Origin: an uncultured Collinsella sp.
GTDB lineage: Bacteria; Actinomycetota; Coriobacteriia; Coriobacteriales; Coriobacteriaceae
NCBI GenBank assembly: GCA_949285915.1
Contig: CASDZW010000009.1
Location: 1 to 64,000, forward strand
Reading direction: 5' to 3'
Length of the DNA stretch: 64,000 nt
Program-made: the position numbers and the translations under genes
Notes under the pieces: generated by a model
The model's database searches: none
Seen by the model: the letters and a program-made list of their open reading frames with translations, nothing else
Told to the model about the DNA's origin: nothing
Shown: in pieces, positions 24,702 to 35,649 of the stretch
How positions within the stretch are numbered: position 1 is the first letter of the stretch
How the letters are laid out: every line of letters begins with the position of its first letter

Positions 24702-26264
24702 GTGCCAACGGTAGCACAGCATTTTGGGAAGCGCGCCCGCGGCGGCGGCCCGGCGGGGGACGTGGCGCGTGCGCAGTCGGCGCCTGTGGTGCTTATGGTA
24801 TCAGGCGGTGCGGACTCAACCGCGCTTTTGGTTATGGCCTGCACGGGCGCACTCGACATTGCCGACGGCCGCGGGCCGGCGCGCATCGCCCGCGAGCGCC
24901 TGCACGTTCTCCATGTGAACCATCATCTGCGTGGCGCGGCGTCCGACGGGGACGAGGCGTACGTGCGCAGCCTCTGCGACCGGTTTGGTCTGCCCCTTTG
25001 CGTGGAGCACGCGACCTTTGACGATCTGGGCGGGCAAAACCTGGAGGCAGCCGCGCGTGAGGCGCGCTACCGTGCGGCCCGCCGTTACGCGCGCGAGCTC
25101 TGCGCCGAGGCGGGGTGCCCGCGAACTGCAGCGCGCATTGCGACGGCGCACACGGCGAGCGACCGCGCCGAGACCTTCTTTATGAACGCCATCCGCGGCG
25201 CTGGCCCGGCGGGGCTCTCGAGCATCCCCAGACGGCGCAACATCATTGTCCGGCCCCTGATTGACCGCACGCATGAGGAGCTCTGCCGCTACCTCGAGAT
25301 GGCGGGCATTGCCTGGCGCGAGGACGAAAGCAACTATGATACCTCGTACCTGCGGAATTTTGTGCGTCACGAGGTGATGCCCCTTGCCGCGGAGCGCAAC
25401 GGCCAGATTGCCCGCACGGTAGGGACCACCTGCGATATCTTGGGCGACGAGGACGCCTTTCTCTCGCAGCTCGCCGCAACTGCGCTGCGTGCCTGCACGC
25501 GCCGCGCAGAGTCAGGGCTTATCGTTCTCGACGGGGCACGCCTTGCTGCGGCGGAGCTCGTCATCGCCCGGCGCATGGTGCGCCTGGCGGTGCGCTCGCT
25601 CGATCGTGACGCGCGCCTAGAGATGCGGCATGTAGAGGCGGTGCTTGCCTGCGTGGCCGCGGGCGAGGGCTCGCTCACGCTGCCGGACGGCATCGACGCG
25701 CGCATGGAGTTTGGCACGCTCTCGCTCCGCACCCCGGCGGCGCGTGAGGCGCTTGCCGCCGGATGGCTGGCGGTGCCGGGGCATATGCCGCTTGCCAACG
25801 AGGCCGTGCTTGAGGCCGAGGTCATGCGGGTCCCGGCGGGTACGGATGCTGTGGCGCTTGCCCGCGACCTTGCGCGCGCGCAGGCAGACGACGCTGACGG
25901 CCGGCTAGGCCGCAACGTCGCCTGCATCGACGCGGCGGCGCTTGGCTATGCCGAGGGAGACCTGATCCGCCTCAAGGAGGGCGGCGCCGACCTGCCCGCC
26001 GAGGTGCGCGCCGCGCGCCTGTGGGTCGACGCCCCTGCGCCGGGCGATGTGATGTGCCCCTTGGGTATGCAGGGCCGCAGCAAGAAGCTCTCCGACATCC
26101 TGGGCGAGGAGCGCGTGCCCGTGGCCGAGCGCCCGCTTGTGCCGGTGGTACGCACCGCTCCCGGTGGCGCGATTGTGTGGGCGGCGGGCATCCGGCTCGA
26201 CGACCGGTTTAAATGCACCGCCTCGACCCGTATCCTCATCAAGCTTGCGCTTCGCTCCCTGTAA
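24702..26264 (+). CDS. tilS: tRNA(Ile)-lysidine synthetase
   Basis: 520 residues. TilS attaches lysine to the wobble C of the AUA-decoding tRNA-Ile in the cytoplasm. The PP-loop S-G-G-A-D-S-T is at about 35. HVNHHLRG, the N-L-E-A-A-A-R-E-A-R-Y helix, HTASDRAETFFMN and the terminal R-S-K-K-L-S-D-I-L region are typical. GTG at 24702 sits 6 nt after AGGAGG. An upstream GTG at 24696 would overlap the ribosome site and was rejected. It precedes hpt and ftsH on the same strand, the conserved tilS-hpt-ftsH order of many Gram-positive bacteria. Confidence 0.95.
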   Translation: MPTVAQHFGKRARGGGPAGDVARAQSAPVVLMVSGGADSTALLVMACTGALDIADGRGPARIARERLHVLHVNHHLRGAASDGDEAYVRSLCDRFGLPLCVEHATFDDLGGQNLEAAAREARYRAARRYARELCAEAGCPRTAARIATAHTASDRAETFFMNAIRGAGPAGLSSIPRRRNIIVRPLIDRTHEELCRYLEMAGIAWREDESNYDTSYLRNFVRHEVMPLAAERNGQIARTVGTTCDILGDEDAFLSQLAATALRACTRRAESGLIVLDGARLAAAELVIARRMVRLAVRSLDRDARLEMRHVEAVLACVAAGEGSLTLPDGIDARMEFGTLSLRTPAAREALAAGWLAVPGHMPLANEAVLEAEVMRVPAGTDAVALARDLARAQADDADGRLGRNVACIDAAALGYAEGDLIRLKEGGADLPAEVRAARLWVDAPAPGDVMCPLGMQGRSKKLSDILGEERVPVAERPLVPVVRTAPGGAIVWAAGIRLDDRFKCTASTRILIKLALRSL

Positions 26265-26354
26265 GAGGCGCGTGTGCCCGCCCGTTTGCGGGTGCAGCTG
26301 CCCGCACGGGCTGCTAAGATAAGCAGGTGTTCCACCACAGCAGAAAGGTTGCTC

Positions 26355-26902
26355 ATGACTACGCTTCATCCCGATGTAGAATCCGTTCTCTTCTCCGAGG
26401 AGGATATCGCCCAGATCGTGAAGCGCATGGGCGAGCAGATCTCGCGCGACTACGCGGGCAAGGACCTCGTCCTTATCGCGGTTCTGCGCGGCGCCGTGGT
26501 CTTTATGGGCGACCTCATGCGTGCGATCGACGTGCCGCTGTCCATCGACTTCATGGCCGTGTCGAGCTACGGCGCCAACGCCAAGAGCTCGGGTATCGTC
26601 CGCATCGTGAAGGACCTCGACATGGACATCAAGGGGCGCGACGTGCTCATTGTCGAGGACATTCTCGACTCGGGTCTCACCCTCAAGTACCTTATGCAGA
26701 ACCTTTCCAACCGCGGCCCGGCGTCGCTTGAGGTCGCGACCTTCCTGTGGAAGGACGTCGAGGGCAAGCAGGCCGCTATCGACCCCAAGTACGTGGGCAC
26801 GCACTGCCCCGACGCCTTTGTGGTGGGTTATGGTCTCGACTTTGCCGAGCACTACCGCAACCTGCCCTATGTGGGCATCCTTAAGCCGGAGGTTTACTCG
26901 TA

Positions 26903-26903
<1 letters not shown>
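26355..26903 (+). CDS. hpt: hypoxanthine phosphoribosyltransferase
   Basis: 182 residues. It salvages hypoxanthine and guanine with PRPP to give IMP and GMP. The PRPP loop V-L-I-V-E-D-I-L-D-S-G-L-T-L, the early I-A-V-L-R-G-A and the late V-G-Y-G-L-D-F-A-E-x-Y-R-N-L-P-Y are all present. ATG 26355 has AAAGG upstream. Its stop touches the ftsH start. tilS-hpt-ftsH is a conserved gene order. Confidence 0.96.
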
Positions 26904-29128
<2,225 letters not shown>

Positions 29129-29154
29129 TCTGCCGCGCAATGCATTGCGTGTAA

Positions 29155-29186
29155 GCGGCGCCGTCATGATGCTATGACGGCGCCGC
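29155..29186 (+). terminator. hairpin after ftsH
   Basis: GCGGCGCCGTCAT and ATGACGGCGCCGC form a perfect 13-bp stem with a 6-nt loop, 26 bp after ftsH. There is no T-run; AT-rich DNA follows. Confidence 0.6.
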
Positions 29187-29270
29187 ATTGCATATATTTC
29201 CAAAAATACTCGTTAATAATGCATATAAATTCGCGTACGTAATCACACGGGCGTTTTCACCGCTGTTGCG

Positions 29271-29433
29271 TGCGCAAAAATCGTTTTGCTGACCTCAAGA
29301 TATCTGGGGTTTCTTGGGCGCCCGATTTCCGAGGAACGATTCAACTCATTTCAAAGAAGGAAAACCCCAGATAATGCCGACCTGTCTTGGTATGCAGAGC
29401 GTGCTTTTAGGTCAGCAAACCGATTTTTGCGCA
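29271..29433. repeat. 163-bp nested inverted-repeat element (type E3)
   Basis: The outer arms, 25 bp at 29271-29295 and 29409-29433, are complementary with one mismatch (TGCGCAAAAATCG...GCTGACCT). Inside, TATCTGGGGTTT (from 29301) pairs with AAACCCCAGATA (to 29373). The element occupies the 478-bp gap between ftsH and the EEP gene. No open frame, RNA signature or terminator T-run is evident. The AT-rich stretch 29187-29270 before it holds two copies of a TGCATATA motif. Confidence 0.8.
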
Positions 29434-29606
29434 CCAGGGGGTTAATCTATTGGTTTTGACGGGCGTATCGCCCTTAGGGCGCAGCCGCGCCCGCCCTCAC
29501 GTCCATGCGCGCATTGTGACGATGATATTGGATTGCGGTGGAGCGCGGACGCGGCGGGTACCATGGACGGCATTGTTGTTGTGCTTGCGCGTTCGAAGGA
29601 GGGGCC

Positions 29607-31151
29607 GTGCCATACGACGATTTCGATACCGAGGACACCGGTGCGCGTTGGGAGCCCTTGTCGGATGACGCGTGGAGGTTCCAGAACGATGCCGCAGGCG
29701 TAAGCGAGGTCGCACGCTCCGAGGTGCGCCCGGCGACGGGCTCCGTTGCGGCTCGTCGCGCCGCGTCGGCGCCCGCATCGGCGCATCCTGCGCCACGCTC
29801 TGCGGCAAATCCCGCCGCTGCCGGCCCCTTTGGTGACGCACCCGCGCCCGAGCCGCCGGCGTATCGGCCGGTAGGCACGCCTGCCGCGGCGGATCAAACG
29901 GTGATGCGGCCCACATCATGGGCCGGTTCCAGAAAAAGCGTCGAGCGCGGGAGAATCCCCGTGGGCACTACCGCGCCGGTACAGACCGCTTCCAAGAAGG
30001 GCGTCGCCCGCCGGTCCCGTACATCCGCGCAACGCCACGGTGCACAGGCGGCGTCGGCGTACCAGGCTGGTTCTGCGTCCGCTTACCGACCGTCAGCTGC
30101 TGCGGAGGCTACGGAGCGTCGTGCCCCGCGCCCGCGCAAGCGCGCCAAGCATGGATGCCTCAGTTTCTTTCTCTGGATTGGCCTTGCCATAGCGGTTGCA
30201 TTTATGGCGCTCCGCTGCCTGCCGGCAAGCATGGCAAACGGCCGCGCCGTGCCGGAGCTCGTTTCCCTTATCCCGATCATCTTCGTGCCGCTTATCGTTT
30301 GCCTCGCGCTTGCGGTGCTTTGGCGCCGACGCGTTCTCGCGGTGCTCACCGTGGTCGCGCTCGCCGTTATGGGCTGGTGGCACGCGGGTTACTTCATCCC
30401 GTCGGCGCGCGTCTCCGCTGCGGCGCAGACCGCGGTCGCGACGGCCGCCTCGGCAGACGATAGCGCCGCCCGCATCATGACCCTCAACACGCTCGCGGGC
30501 CGTGCCTCGGCGGAGGAGATTGTCGAGATTGTTCGCGAGCAGCACGTCGAGATCCTGTGCCTGCAGGAGCTTTCCGACGACTTTGCGGCGGAGCTCTCGG
30601 CGGCGGGCATCGACGAGCTTCTGCCGTACCACGTCATCTCGCTCGGCGCTTCGGGCGTGAACAACGGTGGACGCAACGGCATCTGGACGCTCGCTCCCAT
30701 GAGCAACATCTCGCAGAACCTGCTCCCCATCCAGACGAGCTCCATGCCTGCGGCAACTATCACCATTGGCGGCCGCGCCCTGCGCGTGGTGGGCGTGCAT
30801 CCCAACTCGCCGGTGCGTGGCGCGCAGGACCTATGGGAGGAGGGCCTCTCTACCATTGGGTCCCTGTCGGACTACGACCATGCCTATATCATCATGGGCG
30901 ACTTCAACTCCACATGGGACCACGCGCGCTTCCGCGAGCTTTTGGGCACTTCGTTTGTCGACGCGAGTGAGCAAGCGGGCGAGGGTTTCCATATGACTTA
31001 CCCCTCCAACAGCGTGATTCCCCCGCTCGTGGAGATCGACCACATTGTCTACGCGCGCGACGCGGGCCTTGCGGTGAGCGACCTCGAGACGGTTGCCGTA
31101 AGCGGCACCGACCACCGAGCGCTCCTCGCTACGCTCGAGGTGCAGGGCTAG
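29607..31151 (+). CDS. endonuclease/exonuclease/phosphatase-family membrane protein
   Basis: 514 residues. The first ~165 are disordered and Ala/Pro/Arg-rich. Three membrane helices follow (about 185-275), then an extracytoplasmic EEP domain: I-M-T-L-N-T-L, L-C-L-Q-E-L-S, G-D-F-N-S-T, D-H-I-V-Y and a terminal T-D-H-R-A. This is the nuclease/phosphodiesterase fold seen in YafD and VanX-like Actinobacterial proteins. The substrate is unknown, possibly extracellular nucleic acid or a phospholipid. The usual asparagine and acidic ligands are conserved. Start GTG 29607 lies 6 nt after AAGGAGG. In-frame codons back to 29538 lack a ribosome site. Confidence 0.88.
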   Translation: MPYDDFDTEDTGARWEPLSDDAWRFQNDAAGVSEVARSEVRPATGSVAARRAASAPASAHPAPRSAANPAAAGPFGDAPAPEPPAYRPVGTPAAADQTVMRPTSWAGSRKSVERGRIPVGTTAPVQTASKKGVARRSRTSAQRHGAQAASAYQAGSASAYRPSAAAEATERRAPRPRKRAKHGCLSFFLWIGLAIAVAFMALRCLPASMANGRAVPELVSLIPIIFVPLIVCLALAVLWRRRVLAVLTVVALAVMGWWHAGYFIPSARVSAAAQTAVATAASADDSAARIMTLNTLAGRASAEEIVEIVREQHVEILCLQELSDDFAAELSAAGIDELLPYHVISLGASGVNNGGRNGIWTLAPMSNISQNLLPIQTSSMPAATITIGGRALRVVGVHPNSPVRGAQDLWEEGLSTIGSLSDYDHAYIIMGDFNSTWDHARFRELLGTSFVDASEQAGEGFHMTYPSNSVIPPLVEIDHIVYARDAGLAVSDLETVAVSGTDHRALLATLEVQG

Positions 31152-31232
31152 CGACGCGTCGCGCAACGTTACGCTGCGGTAAACAAACCTCGAGGCAGCG
31201 TAGGCGGGAGTACAATCGGGAACACAACGTAT

Positions 31233-31275
31233 ACGGGCTCTCGCTTTTTGGGCGGGAGTCCTTCGCTATACCCGT
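31233..31275 (+). promoter_or_regulatory. possible leader hairpin before ilvE
   Basis: ACGGG/CCCGT encloses CTCTCGC/GCGGGAG between a TACAAT -10-like hexamer (31211) and the ilvE ribosome site. It may be an attenuator-like or 5'-UTR structure. I find no T-box core sequence. Confidence 0.35.
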
Positions 31276-31293
31276 CATGTAAAGGAGTTCGCC

Positions 31294-32340
31294 ATGGCAG
31301 CGGAGAAGAAGGATATCGATTGGGGCAGCCTCGGTTTTGCCTATCAGCCCACCGACTACAGCTACGTCTGCAACTACAAAAACGGTGCCTGGGAGGAGGG
31401 CGGCCTCACGACCGACCATACCCTTACGCTCTCCGAGTGCGCGGGCATCTTTCATTATTGCCAGGAGGTCTTCGAGGGCCTCAAGGCCTATACCACCAAG
31501 GACGGCGACATCGTCTGCTTCCGCCCCGACCTCAACGCCAGCCGCATGGCCGACTCTGCGCGCCGCATCGTGATGCCGCCCTTCCCGGAGGACAAGTTCA
31601 TCGAGGCCGTCAAGATGGTCGTCAAGGCCAACGAGGCGTGGGTTCCGCCCTTCGGCTCGGGCGCCACGCTCTACGTGCGTCCCTTCATGGTGGCAACGGG
31701 TGAGGTCATTGGCGTCGCCCCGGCGGACGAGTACCAGTTCCGCATCCTCGTGACGCCCGTCGGTCCGTACTACTCGGGCGGCGTCAAGCCGGTTGCCGTC
31801 AAGGTTCCCGATTACGATCGCGCGGCGCCCCACGGCACCGGCAACATCAAAGCGGGCCTCAACTACGCCATGAGTCTCTACCCGAGCGTCGAGGCTCATG
31901 CCGAGGGCTTTGCCGACAACATGTTCCTCGACCCGCAGACCCACACCTACGTGGAGGAGTCCGGCGGCGCGAACTTCCTGTTCGTCGATCATGCAGGCAC
32001 GCTCGTGGTGCCCAAGTCCGCGACCGACTCCATCCTGCCGTCCATCACGCGCCGCTCGCTCGTGTATGTGGCCGAGCATATGCTTGGTATGAAGGTTGTC
32101 GAGCGCCCGGTTCCCTTCAGCGAGGTCGAGCTCCACGAGTTCACCGAGTGTGGCATGTGCGGCACCGCTGCCGTCATCAGCCCGGTGGGCAAGGTCGTCA
32201 AGGGCGGCGAGGAGATCGTCTTTGGCGAGGGCGGTATGGACCACGTTGGCCCTGTCATGCAGAAGCTCCGCGAGACGCTCACCGGTATTCAGGCTGGCGA
32301 GATTGAGGGGCCCGAGGGCTGGGTCGTCAAGATCGCGTAG
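31294..32340 (+). CDS. ilvE: branched-chain amino acid aminotransferase
   Basis: 348 residues. This PLP class IV enzyme transfers amino groups between Leu/Ile/Val and 2-oxoglutarate. It shows Q-E-V-F-E-G-L-K-A-Y, F-R-P-D-L-N-A-x-R-M, the PLP lysine in G-N-I-K-A-G-L-N-Y-A, and the family signature E-C-G-M-C-G-T-A-A-V-I-S-P-V-G. The long form and its motifs fit the eukaryotic-like/Actinobacterial BCAT subgroup. AAGGAG precedes the ATG. It is transcribed alone between a predicted leader and a strong hairpin. Confidence 0.95.
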   Translation: MAAEKKDIDWGSLGFAYQPTDYSYVCNYKNGAWEEGGLTTDHTLTLSECAGIFHYCQEVFEGLKAYTTKDGDIVCFRPDLNASRMADSARRIVMPPFPEDKFIEAVKMVVKANEAWVPPFGSGATLYVRPFMVATGEVIGVAPADEYQFRILVTPVGPYYSGGVKPVAVKVPDYDRAAPHGTGNIKAGLNYAMSLYPSVEAHAEGFADNMFLDPQTHTYVEESGGANFLFVDHAGTLVVPKSATDSILPSITRRSLVYVAEHMLGMKVVERPVPFSEVELHEFTECGMCGTAAVISPVGKVVKGGEEIVFGEGGMDHVGPVMQKLRETLTGIQAGEIEGPEGWVVKIA

Positions 32341-32380
32341 GGTTTTCCGGGCGTCCCTTGATACTCATATATGCGTCCTA

Positions 32381-32423
32381 AACGGGGGCGGGCATGAGCT
32401 ATAGAGCCGTGCCCGCCCCCGTT
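32381..32423 (+). terminator. hairpin after ilvE
   Basis: AACGGGGGCGGGCA and TGCCCGCCCCCGTT form a perfect 14-bp stem with a loop of 15 nt. T-run absent. Confidence 0.65.
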
Positions 32424-32483
32424 GCACGTCGCATGCTCTTCTCCGGGCAAAGCGAAACGTGCCAAACGGACGCACCTTCCGCT

Positions 32484-32623
32484 CAGAAATGCAGCTATTC
32501 AATAATCTGGAAGCATGCGTCGAGATAGGCTCTTCAAGCCGTCAGCAAAACCGCAGGAAAAATGGATGCGGCTTTGGATGGATACTCCAACGGTGGGATG
32601 CAGATTGTTGAATAGTTGAAAAA
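32484..32623. repeat. 140-bp inverted-terminal element, copy A
   Basis: Left terminus AAATGCAGCTATTCAATAATCT (part), right terminus carrying the inverted core TATTCAACAATCT. The interior between cores (32509-32601) is 93 nt. It holds its own stem, CAAAACCGCA/TGCGGCTTTG (9 of 10 pairs, 32546-32576). It lies between ilvE and tRNA-Ser; its right edge is next to the tRNA terminator. See copies B (44093), C (48846) and D (50401). Confidence 0.85.
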
Positions 32624-32652
32624 CCGCCCGCGCAAGCGCCCGCAAAACGAAA

Positions 32653-32689
32653 ACGAACCCCTACCCGGACGCGCCGGATGGGGGTTCGT
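32653..32689 (-). terminator. terminator of tRNA-Ser(TGA)
   Basis: On the minus strand ACGAACCCCCATCCGG pairs with CCGGGTAGGGGTTCGT and is followed by TTTCGTTTTG, just after the tRNA. Confidence 0.8.
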
Positions 32690-32701
32690 GTAAGTCGCAA
32701 C

Positions 32702-32791
32702 TGGCGGAGAGAGGGGGATTCGAACCCCCGAGACGCTCACGCGCCTAACGGTTTTCAAGACCGCCGCATTCAACCGCTCTGCCATCTCTCC
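32702..32791 (-). tRNA. tRNA-Ser (anticodon TGA)
   Basis: The reverse complement starts GGAGAGATGGCAGAG. It has anticodon loop CTTGAAA (anticodon TGA), a long variable arm and T arm GGTTCGAATCC, and it encodes CCA. The D and anticodon arms match the tRNA-Ser(CGA) at 1014 closely, suggesting a shared origin. Confidence 0.95.
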
Positions 32792-32854
32792 GTGAGAGGT
32801 AATGATAGCATCGAATCAACTGATGCGCGCGGAGGGTAAAGGGGTGTGCGGCCG

Positions 32855-34636
32855 ATGGACACGAAGCAAGGCGCAGACGTGTATGATGACGAGCGCTTTA
32901 TGCGCGAGGCCTTGGCCGAGGCGCGATTGGCTGCCGTCGAAGGCGAGGTCCCAATAGGTGCCGTGGTGGTGCATGATGGCGAGATCATCGCCCGCGCGCA
33001 CAATCGGCGCGAGGCGGACGCGGACCCCTCGGCGCATGCCGAGTTCTCCGCCATGGTCGCCGCCGCTCGCGCCCTGGGCAGATGGCGCCTCACGGGCTGC
33101 ACCGTGTACGTAACGCTCGAGCCGTGCTGCATGTGCGCGGGCCTTATGGTCAACGCCCGCATCGACCGCTGCGTGTACGGTGCGACCGATCCCAAGGGCG
33201 GCGCCGCGGGTTCGCTGTTTTGCCTGCATGATGACGCGCGCCTAAACCATGCCTTTCCTGTGACGGCAGGCGTGTTGAGCGATGAGTGCGCGGAGCTCCT
33301 GAGTACCTTTTTTGCGGCACGTCGTGCGGGCGAGGCCGCCGGCGGTGCCCCTGCGCCACAGGAAACGTGCATCTCTGCGCACACTTCACACGACGAGCGC
33401 CCTACCGCATTGCCGCCCGCTCGTGTGCTGCTTGCCGTGGATTCCTTCAAGGGCTCGGCCACGAGCACCGAGGCAGGGGCGTGGCTGGCCGAGGGCGCCC
33501 AGCGCGCCGCAGCGCAGCTTGGACGCTCCGTCGAGGTCCAGGCTATTCCCGTGGCAGACGGTGGCGAGGGAACGCTCGACGCCGTGCGCGCTGCGTGCGG
33601 GGGAGAAGAGGTTCTCTGCTCGGTGCCCGGTCCTTTGGGGGACGCGGTCGATGCTACCTATCTGCGTACGGCGGACGTATCGGGCACGCCAATCGCGGTG
33701 GTCGAGATGGCGCGCGCGGCAGGGCTTTCGTTCACGAACAGAACCGAGGCAGATGCCCTCGCCGCCAGCACGGCGGGCGTCGGCGCGCTTGTGCGCGCAG
33801 CGGTCGAGGCGGGTGCTCGCACCATCTATCTTGGCTTGGGCGGAAGCGCCACCAACGACGGCGGCGCGGGGTTTCTCCAAGCACTCGGCGCCGAGCTCCT
33901 GCAACAGGACGGCGCGCCCATAGCTTCGGGGCTTTCCGGGCTCGAGCATCTGGCGCACATAGACCTTGCTCAGGCGCGGCGCCTTCTCAAGGACGCGACG
34001 CTCGTTGCGCTCACCGATGTGCGCGCCCCGCTCGTGGGGGCGCGCGGCGCGCTGCGCGTTTTTGGCCCGCAGAAGGGCCTGCCTAAAGAGGGTGAGGTCA
34101 TCAACGCTGCCGAGGGCTGGATGGTGCGCTACGCTGCCGAACTCACGCGGGCGCGCGACGCGCTGGACGGCACCGACCTCGCCATTGCTGCGCCTGGTGC
34201 TCGTCCCCGCGCGCTCGCCGGCGTACCGGGTGCGGGAGCGGCGGGCGGCTTGGGTGCCGCGGTGCTCGCCCTCGGCGGCTCGCTTGTCTCTGGCATAGAT
34301 GCCGTGCTCGATCTCGCAGCATTTGACGAGGCGGCGCGCGCGGCAGATCTGGTGATCACGGGCGAGGGCGCGCTCGACGAGCAGACGGCATCCGGCAAGG
34401 TCCCCGTCGGCGTGGCACGTCGTGCAAAGCGTGCCAATCCGCGCGCCTTCGTAGTTGCCGTTTGTGGCGTTCGGGCAGATGATCTGGGGGAGGTCTATGC
34501 CGAGGGTATCGACGTCGCTCTTCCCATCCTGCGGCGTCCGATGTCGCTCGCTGAGGCGCTCAACCCCGCCGAGACCCGCGCGAACCTCATCGCCGCTGGC
34601 GAGACCGCCGTGCGCATGGCACTTCGCCGCCCGTAG
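32855..34636 (+). CDS. fusion of tRNA adenosine deaminase (TadA-like) and glycerate kinase
   Basis: 593 residues in one uninterrupted frame. Residues ~14-160 are a nucleoside/tRNA deaminase with the Zn motif H61-A-E63 and P-C91-x-x-C94 (E-P-C-C-M-C-A-G), ending with the TadA-like YGATDPKGGAAGSL. After a ~30-residue linker, residues ~192-590 are a complete GlxK/GarK-type glycerate kinase (VLLAVDSFKGSATS, PVADGGEGTLDA, GLGGSATNDGGAGFLQALG, TGEGALDEQTASGK). TadA makes inosine at the tRNA wobble base; glycerate kinase phosphorylates glycerate. The pairing has no obvious metabolic logic. ATG 32855 follows AAAGGGG; a GTG at 32846 is possible. Confidence 0.93.
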   Translation: MDTKQGADVYDDERFMREALAEARLAAVEGEVPIGAVVVHDGEIIARAHNRREADADPSAHAEFSAMVAAARALGRWRLTGCTVYVTLEPCCMCAGLMVNARIDRCVYGATDPKGGAAGSLFCLHDDARLNHAFPVTAGVLSDECAELLSTFFAARRAGEAAGGAPAPQETCISAHTSHDERPTALPPARVLLAVDSFKGSATSTEAGAWLAEGAQRAAAQLGRSVEVQAIPVADGGEGTLDAVRAACGGEEVLCSVPGPLGDAVDATYLRTADVSGTPIAVVEMARAAGLSFTNRTEADALAASTAGVGALVRAAVEAGARTIYLGLGGSATNDGGAGFLQALGAELLQQDGAPIASGLSGLEHLAHIDLAQARRLLKDATLVALTDVRAPLVGARGALRVFGPQKGLPKEGEVINAAEGWMVRYAAELTRARDALDGTDLAIAAPGARPRALAGVPGAGAAGGLGAAVLALGGSLVSGIDAVLDLAAFDEAARAADLVITGEGALDEQTASGKVPVGVARRAKRANPRAFVVAVCGVRADDLGEVYAEGIDVALPILRRPMSLAEALNPAETRANLIAAGETAVRMALRRP

Positions 34637-34675
34637 GCAAACTAACACGTACGGCGGCAGTGCCCTGTTGCTCCC

Positions 34676-35188
34676 TTACCTACGACCGTCAAGCAGCGCA
34701 AGCGCCTCTTCTGCTGTGACGCAAGCTCCCTCTGCGTGCTTTGCAAGCTTCTGGTCATGCGTAACAAGCACAGTAACGCCCGATGCCTCCATAGCGCCCA
34801 ACACAAGGTCATCTTCCAGGTCGTCGTGCAGAGGCTTGAAGGTGAACGCGCGGAGGACCTCATCGTAGCCAATGGGCAAAACGATTGCCTTTTCTAGCAC
34901 ATTGCGTACGCACCCCCACGCGACCTCACGGGCTGCCGATGCGCTGTTTTCGTCTACCTGTTTGCCGGAGCGCCGCACATCCGCCTTCATTTGCGCTGCG
35001 AGCTGGTAGGCAATGTCTTTCAGAGAAAGTGACGTGACGTACAGGGCAATATCTTCGCGATCTGCCGCTCTCGAAATAAGCGTGTCGACAACAGTGTGAT
35101 GCGTGCTGCGGGCGAGAAAATAGTCAAGCCAGATATTAGTGTCTATCAGCAACCGTAAAACGTTGTTTCGCTTAGGGTCGGTCATCAT
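34676..35188 (-). CDS. PIN-domain toxin
   Basis: 170 residues. It begins with the PIN pattern L-L-I-D-T-N-I-W-L-D-Y, with a mid-protein acidic run (D-D-L-E-D-D-L-V-L-G-A) and a late V-T-H-D-Q-K-L. Together these supply the acidic metal-binding residues of VapC-like ribonucleases. It overlaps the antitoxin gene by 4 bp (ATGA), so translation is coupled. The longer in-frame start at 35200 would overlap the antitoxin further. It probably cleaves RNA when released from its partner. Confidence 0.88.
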   Translation of the reverse strand: MMTDPKRNNVLRLLIDTNIWLDYFLARSTHHTVVDTLISRAADREDIALYVTSLSLKDIAYQLAAQMKADVRRSGKQVDENSASAAREVAWGCVRNVLEKAIVLPIGYDEVLRAFTFKPLHDDLEDDLVLGAMEASGVTVLVTHDQKLAKHAEGACVTAEEALALLDGRR

Positions 35189-35523
35189 GAAAGGCCCCAC
35201 TTTTCTAGTTGTTCGGCGGCGGCGAGTTCTTTGAGCTCGTCGTAGTCCAGCAGGTCTTCGTGGGGCTCTGGGATGCCCGTCATTTCGTAGAATCTAGCGA
35301 CGAGGCGCGCCCCCTCGTGTCCGGAATCAAATTCCGTGGCATGCGGGGTTTCTTTGGGGTGGAGAAGACGCAGAAGCTCGGAGGGAAGTGTTTGCTGGAT
35401 GGTTAGAAACTCCCATAGCGCCCGAACCGCTTGCGATGGGGTGATTCCTAGGCTGCTTAGCGCCGCATTCCCCGATTGCTTGAGCATGTTGTCCATGCGA
35501 ATGTTCATCTGGGATGCAGCCAT
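35185..35523 (-). CDS. RelB/DinJ-type ribbon-helix-helix antitoxin
   Basis: 112 residues. The N-terminus (M-N-I-R-M-D-N-M-L-K...ALSSLGITPSQAVRALWEFL) is the RHH DNA-binding and dimerisation pattern of RelB/DinJ. The C-terminal half is acidic and probably wraps the PIN toxin encoded next. DinJ usually pairs with YafQ-type RelE toxins, so pairing with a PIN protein is less common. AGGAGG precedes the ATG, and an inverted repeat upstream is the likely autoregulatory operator. Confidence 0.85.
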   Translation of the reverse strand: MAASQMNIRMDNMLKQSGNAALSSLGITPSQAVRALWEFLTIQQTLPSELLRLLHPKETPHATEFDSGHEGARLVARFYEMTGIPEPHEDLLDYDELKELAAAEQLEKWGLS

Positions 35524-35534
35524 GATTCCTCCTT

Positions 35535-35563
35535 GCTATACATCACACACCATACAGTATAGC
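35535..35563. promoter_or_regulatory. toxin-antitoxin operator
   Basis: GCTATAC (35535-35541) and GTATAGC (35557-35563) are perfect inverted arms 12 bp upstream of the antitoxin start, with a smaller ATAC/GTAT pair inside. This is the position where RHH antitoxins autorepress. Confidence 0.6.
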
Positions 35564-35649
35564 TTGTGACCAGCTCGCCAAACTCAGAAAGAAGGAGAAA
35601 TCGAGAGCCTCTCGACGTGGAGGGCGCAAGCGGGTAGTATTAGGTTCCA

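Noticed and set aside
31152-31293. Possible T-box or leucine-responsive leader before ilvE
   Set aside because: There is a hairpin, but the conserved T-box bulge sequence and specifier-loop architecture are absent.
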